Below are positions 6,427 through 10,317 of a stretch of DNA of 10,317 nucleotides, piece by piece. The notes beneath the pieces are model-generated. The model worked only from the letters and a program-made list of their open reading frames with translations. It was not told the DNA's origin and made no database searches. This DNA comes from Gammaproteobacteria bacterium. Its GTDB lineage: Bacteria > Pseudomonadota > Gammaproteobacteria > GRL18. Position 1 is the stretch's first letter. Each line of letters opens with the position of its first letter. Location of the stretch: contig DAOVUK010000066.1 of the NCBI GenBank assembly GCA_030632625.1, forward strand, positions 1 to 10,317, read 5' to 3'. Both the position numbers and the translations under genes were made by a program.

Positions 6427-6906
6427 CTATTTATTTATTTCCAGATGATATATTTCATTGTGAAATTGTTTTTCATTTATCTCCTCTATATTTGAAATAT
6501 CTCTAAGGCTTGAAAATGTCTCATCTATGAGTTTTATAAGTTTTTTATGTGTCTCTTTGTCTACAATATTATTTTTATTAGGTTCACCTAACAATAGCTT
6601 GATTCCAGCAAGTGAATTACCTACAAGGTCATGTACAGTGTTCATAGTGGCTTTGAGAGTACGCATTTTTTCAGCTTCCAGATCCATTTTTTTATTAGAA
6701 TGTATCTGGCTATAAATTCCGAATATTATAATCAGACCGCAGATGATTGCTCGCATCCACAGCTCATTTAAGTCATTTGGTAATAATTCAAACGTTCGTC
6801 TTTGATCCAGAATGAAAAAATGAACTAACGACTCTCCGAACCATATAATGACGGCAGTTAATATACTGATTAAAAAAATTGATTGTCTCGATTGAATAAA
6901 CGACAT
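6427..6906 (-). CDS. Two-helix membrane protein with histidine-kinase-like DHp helix, no ATPase domain
   Basis: A 159-residue protein starting at ATG 6906, with AAAGGAAA upstream. Two membrane segments are visible, about 9-33 (SIFLISILTAVIIWFGESLV) and 50-68 (LWMRAIICGLIIIFGIYSQ). A cytoplasmic coiled-coil-like stretch follows: EAEKMRTLKATMNTVHDLVG and NSLAGIKLLLG (77-107), then LIKLIDETFSSLRDISNIEE (123-142). The TVHDLVGNSL sequence with H92-D93 resembles the H-box of a histidine-kinase dimerisation domain, but the protein stops without any HATPase region, and none is visible downstream on this strand. It lies 47 bases after the ArsR-type gene, probably in one transcript. It could be a phosphotransfer or signalling accessory protein, or a truncated kinase. 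The role is inferred only. Confidence 0.7.
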   Translation of the reverse strand: MSFIQSRQSIFLISILTAVIIWFGESLVHFFILDQRRTFELLPNDLNELWMRAIICGLIIIFGIYSQIHSNKKMDLEAEKMRTLKATMNTVHDLVGNSLAGIKLLLGEPNKNNIVDKETHKKLIKLIDETFSSLRDISNIEEINEKQFHNEIYHLEINK

Positions 6907-6953
6907 ACGGATATATTTCCTTTCTGAATTATTTCATAATGAATGTACAGTAA

Positions 6954-7292
6954 TCACTTTATCATTTCTTTTTCCTGCATAGCAGAGTTGCTTTGGTGAA
7001 CTTTTAACCACTGCCGAAAATCATTTAATAGCTGGAGTAACTCAGGATCTGGCAAGCAATAATAAATAAAGGCTCCCTTTCGTTCAGGCTTTACTAAACC
7101 TGCTTCTCTTAATACTCGTAAATGAAAGGACACATTGGTCTGGCTTAACTCTGTTGCTTCAATGATATCTGACACAGGTCGGCACTCTAAACCAAGATTG
7201 CAAAGGATTTTTAGTCGGTTAGGTTCGGCCAGAAGCTTAAATAATCCACTTAATTTCTTGACAGAACCACAATCAAACGCGTTAGTATTCAT
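6954..7292 (-). CDS. ArsR/SmtB-family winged-helix repressor
   Basis: A 112-residue protein with the ArsR pattern: KLSGLFKLLAEPNRLKILCN (13-32), RPVSDIIEATELSQTNVSFH (38-57) leading into the recognition helix HLRVLREAGLVKPER, and the wing GAFIYYCLPDPE (73-84). Cysteines are at 8, 31, 37 and 79. The classical ELCVCDL metal box is not intact, with only C37 in its place, so the ligand may not be a metal. The family dimerises and leaves its operator on ligand binding. The start is ATG 7292; no clear ribosome site is seen. The gene follows a methyltransferase gene and precedes the membrane kinase-stub gene. ArsR-methyltransferase pairs are common, and the repressor probably controls this cluster. 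Confidence 0.9.
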   Translation of the reverse strand: MNTNAFDCGSVKKLSGLFKLLAEPNRLKILCNLGLECRPVSDIIEATELSQTNVSFHLRVLREAGLVKPERKGAFIYYCLPDPELLQLLNDFRQWLKVHQSNSAMQEKEMIK

Positions 7293-7340
7293 ATATGTAT
7301 TTAATTAGATGTGTTTATATGATGATATTAAGATATACGT

Positions 7341-7346
7341 TGTCAA
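7341..7346 (-). promoter_or_regulatory. Possible -35 element of the arsR-type gene
   Basis: On the minus strand, a consensus TTGACA (7346-7341) lies inside a small palindrome CGTTG-T-CAACG (7338-7348). A -10 box at the right distance is poor (near TCATAT, spacing 18), so the promoter is tentative. Confidence 0.3.
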
Positions 7347-7363
7347 CGCTTAATGTTCCATTG

Positions 7364-7381
7364 AACCATCAACAAATGGTT
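7364..7381. repeat. Short hairpin between methyltransferase and arsR-type genes
   Basis: AACCAT (7364-7369) and ATGGTT (7376-7381) form a six-pair stem with a six-base loop in the 160-base gap between the two genes. No T run follows in either direction, so it is at best a weak terminator for the methyltransferase. Confidence 0.25.
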
Positions 7382-7452
7382 TATAAGCTTCAATAAGCAA
7401 AAGGACACACATCATTGTAGTAAAACTTGACTTGTTTCATTATCCGGCCCTT

Positions 7453-8052
7453 TTAGTCTTTTTTAATAAAAATAGCCGCATAATGGTATGGACCGACATC
7501 AATGACTTCTTCCAGCTCAAACCCTGCAGGTTCAACATACACCTTAACCTCTTCCGGTTCCATACGTAAACCAGTATCAGGCCCTCTTGGCTGCTCCAGA
7601 ACCCTTGTTGTTTCTCTGGGAAGATGATACCAGTTAATAACAGCAAAACGACCATCTGCTTTAAGTGATTCGTGCACAGCCTCAGATAATGCGCTTTTAT
7701 CTGGCACACCATGAAAAGTATTGGCAATAAAAACAAAATCAACAGGCTGTTTGATTTGTTTCGGTAACTCTCGGGCATCGCCGAGAATCGCATGGAAATT
7801 AGGGTTATCTTCACAACTTTGCCCAGCCTGAGCAAGCAAGTCAGCATCCATATCAAGTGCCCATATACTTCCCGGATAGACCAGTTGGCACATGGGTTTG
7901 GTGAAGTGTCCATCCCCACAACACAAATCAACTACTTCCATACCCGGTTTAATACCAACCGCGCTCAAAACGGCTTCAGGATCAGGCCATAATGCCTGCC
8001 ACCAATCTTTATCGGGCATCATCGTTGCGGGGAAAAGAGTGTTTTCAGTCAT
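7453..8052 (-). CDS. Class I SAM-dependent methyltransferase
   Basis: A 199-residue Rossmann-fold methyltransferase. Motif I is VVDLCCGDGHFT (40-51), the acidic SAM-binding residues are in ALDMDAD (65-71), motif III is near GDARELP (91-97), and DFVFIANTFHGV (105-116) precedes the LKADGRFAVINWYH strand (130-143). The start ATG 8052 has AAGGA seven bases upstream. The length is typical for a small methyltransferase-11/25-like enzyme. The substrate cannot be told; the D-L-C-C-G-D-G-H motif and C45/C46 are distinctive. It is the first gene of a minus-strand cluster followed by an ArsR-type repressor. An arsenite methyltransferase role cannot be claimed, since the cysteine triad typical of ArsM is not evident. 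Confidence 0.9.
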   Translation of the reverse strand: MTENTLFPATMMPDKDWWQALWPDPEAVLSAVGIKPGMEVVDLCCGDGHFTKPMCQLVYPGSIWALDMDADLLAQAGQSCEDNPNFHAILGDARELPKQIKQPVDFVFIANTFHGVPDKSALSEAVHESLKADGRFAVINWYHLPRETTRVLEQPRGPDTGLRMEPEEVKVYVEPAGFELEEVIDVGPYHYAAIFIKKD

Positions 8053-8096
8053 TATTTATCCTTATAACTTCGTATAAACTATATGCGTCATAATTT

Positions 8097-8116
8097 ATAT
8101 GTGTATTTACTCATAT
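8097..8116. promoter_or_regulatory. Operator-like imperfect palindrome upstream of the methyltransferase
   Basis: A 20-bp imperfect palindrome, ATATG-t-GTA-tt-TAC-t-CATAT, with eight of ten positions paired, lies about 45-65 bases before the methyltransferase start. A minus-strand TTGACT at 8133-8128 could be a -35 box placed so that the palindrome overlaps the promoter. Its size suits an ArsR-type dimer; binding by the neighbouring repressor is inferred. Confidence 0.45.
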
Positions 8117-8250
8117 GTTATAACTGAAGTCAATTATGAATTTGTTATTTAGAGTGAGGTTAAAAATTTGCTCATTGGATGGGTGCTGCCGGATTAGAAA
8201 ATATTCTTGTTTTGTAACACTTATATTAAAAATATTTAAATTTTTGTTTC

Positions 8251-8258
8251 CAATAGTC
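8251..8258. repeat. Left copy of an 8-bp target-site duplication
   Basis: CAATAGTC directly flanks the left terminal repeat and matches the right flank CAATAATC (8422-8429) at seven of eight positions. This is consistent with an aged target-site duplication. Confidence 0.6.
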
Positions 8259-8421
8259 GGGACTGACCAAATAGAGTAATTCATCTTTACACTTGTAGGG
8301 GCGAATTCATTCGCCTGGATGTGAGTCTACAATTTCGCAAGGCGAATGAATTCGCCCCTACATATGATAGGCATTCTTTAAAGAACATGAATGTAAAGTG
8401 TAAAGCAGTTTGGTCAGTCCC
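8259..8421. mobile_element. MITE-like non-autonomous element, 163 bp
   Basis: The ends are perfect 13-bp inverted repeats, GGGACTGACCAAA (8259-8271) and TTTGGTCAGTCCC (8409-8421). Just inside are CTTTACACTT (8285-8294) and AAGTGTAAAG (8396-8405). The centre holds a separate 22-bp perfect inverted repeat (8294-8315 with 8341-8362). Flanks CAATAGTC and CAATAATC look like an 8-bp target duplication with one later change. No transposase is encoded, and the short minus-strand reading frame across it is chance. The parent transposon family cannot be assigned from this window; eight-base duplications are made by several IS families. Its right end lies only about 10 bases from the proposed dmeF -35 box. 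Confidence 0.75.
8294..8362. repeat. Internal 22-bp perfect hairpin in the MITE-like element
   Basis: Left arm 8294-8315 begins TGTAGGGGCGAATTC and right arm 8341-8362 is its exact reverse complement, with a 25-base loop whose outer T8316-A8340 adds one pair. The arms are richer in G+C than the surroundings. Dispersed repeats with GTAGGGGCGA-type arms are known to me from other bacterial genomes, so this may be a second repeat inserted inside the outer element. Confidence 0.75.
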
Positions 8422-8429
8422 CAATAATC
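8422..8429. repeat. Right copy of an 8-bp target-site duplication
   Basis: CAATAATC directly follows the right terminal repeat and matches the left flank CAATAGTC at seven of eight positions. Confidence 0.6.
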
Positions 8430-8431
8430 TA

Positions 8432-8460
8432 TTGTTTAACAAATAAAAACCATTTATGAT
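8432..8460 (+). promoter_or_regulatory. dmeF promoter
   Basis: TTGTTT (8432-8437) and TATGAT (8455-8460) are spaced by 17 bases. The -10 box runs into the Fur-like box, so repressor binding would block it. The -35 box lies three bases from the right duplication of the MITE-like element. Confidence 0.5.
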
Positions 8461-8476
8461 AATGATTATCATTTAC
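8458..8476. promoter_or_regulatory. Fur-like box upstream of dmeF
   Basis: GATAATGATTATCATTTAC matches the 19-bp Fur consensus GATAATGATAATCATTATC at 16 positions and contains the strong core ATAATGATTATCATT. It overlaps the proposed -10 box and start site, the usual place for repression. The regulator could be Fur or a relative responding to manganese or another metal. Confidence 0.7.
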
Positions 8477-8506
8477 CTAATTGTATTATTTTTTTAGGAA
8501 GTATTA

Positions 8507-9439
8507 ATGCACGAACGCGCACTTGAAAATTGGCAACATACTCATAATTTCTCTGTTAACAATGAAAAAGGGAAACAGAGAACACTCTATGTTTTAATTC
8601 TAACTGCAATAACAATGGTTGCAGAAATCATTGCAGGTAGTATTTTTGGTTCGATGGCATTACTTGCTGATGGCTGGCATATGGGAACACATGTTGCTGC
8701 ATTTTTAATAACTATCTATGCCTATCACTACAGTAGTAAACACGCTGACAATCCAGCTTATACATTTGGTACAGGTAAGGTTGGTGTACTTGGCGGCTTT
8801 GCAAGTGCCATAGCATTAGCGGTAGTTGCTTTAGTGATGCTGCTGGAATCTGTACATCGATTTATTGATCCTCAAATAATACAATTCAATGCGGCTATCG
8901 GCGTTGCTATTATTGGATTATTAGTTAATATCATTAGTGCCTTTATTCTAAAAGATGATCATCATCACCATGATGACCACGATCACAGCCATCATCATGA
9001 TCATAATTTACATGCAGCCTATATGCATGTATTAGCTGATGCCCTGACATCTCTACTTGCTATTATTGCCTTAGTATCAGGAAAGTATTTTGGTTGGCAT
9101 TGGCTCGATCCAATGATGGGGATAGTCGGAGCAATTATTATTACCCGCTGGTCCTATGGCTTACTAAAACAAACTAGTCCCATATTGCTTGATGGCAGCA
9201 TTGATGAAGATTATCAATTAGCGATTAAAAATACGATAGAAAATGATTCCGATAACCGAATTTCAGATATTCATATATGGAAAGTGAGTTCAAATCACTA
9301 TGCCGCTATAATTTCTTTGGTGACACACTTTCCAAAACCAATAGAGCATTACAAGGAATTATTGAGTGACTTTCATAAATTATCCCATACGACAATTGAG
9401 GTTTATGAATGCAAAGATAAGCCTGATACATCACATTAA
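8507..9439 (+). CDS. dmeF: DmeF-type cation diffusion facilitator, Co(II)/Ni(II) exporter
   Basis: A 310-residue CDF-family protein with six membrane helices and the DmeF signature. Residues 9-14 (WQHTHNF) form the N-terminal H-x-H-x-F motif. Helix 2 contains ADGWHMGTH, an H58-xxx-H62 pair in place of the usual HxxxD. Helix 5 contains H174-VLA-D178. A histidine/aspartate-rich loop lies at 150-166. The C-terminal domain holds RISDIHIWKVSSNHYAA (251-267) and TTIEVYECK. The start ATG 8507 has AGGAA six bases upstream. DmeF exports divalent cobalt (and nickel) by proton exchange at the inner membrane; specificity here is inferred from the family. No DmeR/RcnR-type regulator gene is adjacent; a Fur-like box lies upstream instead. 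Another cation exporter gene follows 111 bases downstream. Confidence 0.9.
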   Translation: MHERALENWQHTHNFSVNNEKGKQRTLYVLILTAITMVAEIIAGSIFGSMALLADGWHMGTHVAAFLITIYAYHYSSKHADNPAYTFGTGKVGVLGGFASAIALAVVALVMLLESVHRFIDPQIIQFNAAIGVAIIGLLVNIISAFILKDDHHHHDDHDHSHHHDHNLHAAYMHVLADALTSLLAIIALVSGKYFGWHWLDPMMGIVGAIIITRWSYGLLKQTSPILLDGSIDEDYQLAIKNTIENDSDNRISDIHIWKVSSNHYAAIISLVTHFPKPIEHYKELLSDFHKLSHTTIEVYECKDKPDTSH

Positions 9440-9550
9440 AACTTTCATCCAACGAATAAGAATTAGTATGCATAGTTCAAATCAGTCTGTTTGTTTTGTT
9501 ACAACAGAGCATATGTTTAAAAATTACTCATTGATTAATCATTGACATTA

Positions 9551-10168
9551 ATGGAATACGTAATTAATTTACTATCATCATTAAGCTGGCCTGAACTTTT
9601 ATCGGTATCAGGTTCTAGCTATTTATTAATATTTGCAGCAGAAATAGGCGATAAAAGCCAATTGGTCTGTATGGCGCTTGCAGCCAGATACAGAGCCACT
9701 CCTGTAATGCTGGGTTCTGCTATTGCATTTATATTCCTAAATACATTAGCGGTGACTTTTGGTGTCGCTATTGCCAGCTGGGTTCCTGAAGTATTTATAT
9801 CCGGCATGGTTGCAGTTCTATTTGCAATATTTGGTGTTCACGCATTACGTTCGGAAGAAACTTCAGAAGATGACAATGTTGAGGTAAGCAGTGATCACAG
9901 TATATTCATTGCAACATTTTTACTGATATCCGTTGCCGAATTTGGTGATAAAACCCAATTAGCAGTGGTGGCATTAAGTAGTACCAGTATTCCGGTCGCT
10001 ATATGGTTAGGCTCTACATTTGCTTTAATAACAACATCCGCTCTCGGCGTTTGGGCTGGTCGTACTCTATTACAACGAATACCAATCACCTTACTTCACC
10101 GGATTAGTGGGTTTATTTTTATTTTTTTTGCAATCTTTGCAGTATATAAAACCTATGTTGCATTATAA
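9551..10168 (+). CDS. TMEM165/GDT1 (UPF0016) family cation exporter, MneA-like
   Basis: A 205-residue membrane protein with two homologous halves, each carrying the family motif E-x-G-D-K-[ST]: E31-IGDKS (31-36) and E130-FGDKT (130-135). Between them is an acidic cytosolic loop (SEETSEDDNVEVSSD, 101-115). Six or more hydrophobic segments are visible. Members export manganese (MneA of Vibrio, Mnx of cyanobacteria) or move calcium/manganese in the Golgi; manganese export is the likely role here. I chose ATG 9551 over the TTG at 9542. No strong ribosome site precedes either, but the ATG start leaves the family N-terminus complete. The 111-base gap after dmeF shows no yybP-ykoY-like riboswitch that I can recognise. 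Confidence 0.88.
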   Translation: MEYVINLLSSLSWPELLSVSGSSYLLIFAAEIGDKSQLVCMALAARYRATPVMLGSAIAFIFLNTLAVTFGVAIASWVPEVFISGMVAVLFAIFGVHALRSEETSEDDNVEVSSDHSIFIATFLLISVAEFGDKTQLAVVALSSTSIPVAIWLGSTFALITTSALGVWAGRTLLQRIPITLLHRISGFIFIFFAIFAVYKTYVAL

Positions 10169-10274
10169 TACGGGTAATAAAACAAGGAATAAGCTAAATA
10201 ATAATGTTTTTAATCTCATAATATATACCCTGAAGTTAATTATTGGCATCATGTATTGTAGATTTAGATTATTC

Positions 10275-10314
10275 TACCGATTAAGGTAATTATTCTGCTC
10301 AATCGGTATTTTTT
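10275..10314 (+). terminator. Rho-independent-type terminator after the exporter genes
   Basis: TACCGATT (10275-10282) and AATCGGTA (10301-10308) form an eight-pair perfect stem with an 18-base loop, followed by TTTTTT (10309-10314). It lies about 106 bases after the UPF0016 stop. The loop is longer than ideal, but the arms and T run fit. The stretch 10169-10270 before it shows nothing else. Confidence 0.65.
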
Positions 10315-10317
10315 AAA

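Noticed and set aside
8064..8076. ATAACTTCGTATA, identical to one 13-bp arm of the P1 loxP site, just upstream of the methyltransferase.
   Set aside because: The second arm and spacer are absent (8085-8097 does not match), so it is not a recombination site; most likely chance in AT-rich DNA.
8287..8472. A 61-residue minus-strand frame across the MITE-like element.
   Set aside because: It is made of the element's palindrome and the Fur box; no protein features.
9440..9550. Possible yybP-ykoY manganese riboswitch ahead of the UPF0016 gene.
   Set aside because: The gap is only 111 bases, AT-rich, and none of the conserved riboswitch segments can be recognised.
9542..9570. TTGACA at 9542-9547 as a -35 box.
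   Set aside because: The matching -10 region (TAATTT at 9565-9570) is poor and lies inside the coding region of the exporter.
1..10317. CRISPR array, tRNA or rRNA genes.
   Set aside because: No regularly spaced repeats and no tRNA or rRNA signatures seen on either strand.

Overview
The window is AT-rich bacterial chromosomal DNA, most likely from a gammaproteobacterium. The HigB/HigA and TolC sequences resemble the enterobacterial proteins closely, a Fur-type box is present, and a fused DUF1538 gene sits next to P-II-like genes. I cannot name the genus. At least three genes are visibly broken (a SulP transporter, TolC and the HigB toxin), so this stretch is decaying or mosaic.

Layout. 1-1014 (minus): the 3' part of a SulP anion transporter with a STAS domain, frameshifted and missing its N-terminal membrane half. 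1271-3832 (plus): a tight three-gene operon of one protein with two DUF1538 membrane domains and two dissimilar P-II-like proteins, each joined to the next by overlap. 3877-4551: tolC reduced to three pieces by two internal deletions. 4790-5593: a higBA toxin-antitoxin module with a promoter, two operator copies, a toxin broken by a one-base frameshift, and an intact antitoxin. 5542-6251: poorly conserved minus-strand small ORFs and a hairpin. 6427-8052 (minus): a SAM-dependent methyltransferase, an ArsR-type repressor, and a two-helix membrane protein with a histidine-kinase-like dimerisation helix but no ATPase domain. 8259-8421: a 163-bp non-coding MITE-like element with 13-bp terminal repeats, a nearly perfect 8-bp target duplication and an internal 22-bp perfect hairpin. 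8507-10168 (plus): a DmeF-type cobalt/nickel exporter behind a Fur-like box, then a TMEM165/UPF0016-family cation exporter. A terminator closes the window.

How the parts relate. The DUF1538 and P-II genes are translationally coupled, which suggests that the P-II-like proteins gate the membrane protein. The methyltransferase, ArsR and kinase-stub genes look like one regulatory unit. The two exporters form a divalent-metal efflux region, the first probably under Fur-type control. The most notable items are the fused DUF1538 with two unlike P-II partners, the toxin frameshift next to an intact antitoxin and operators, and the nested palindromic element just upstream of the dmeF promoter.
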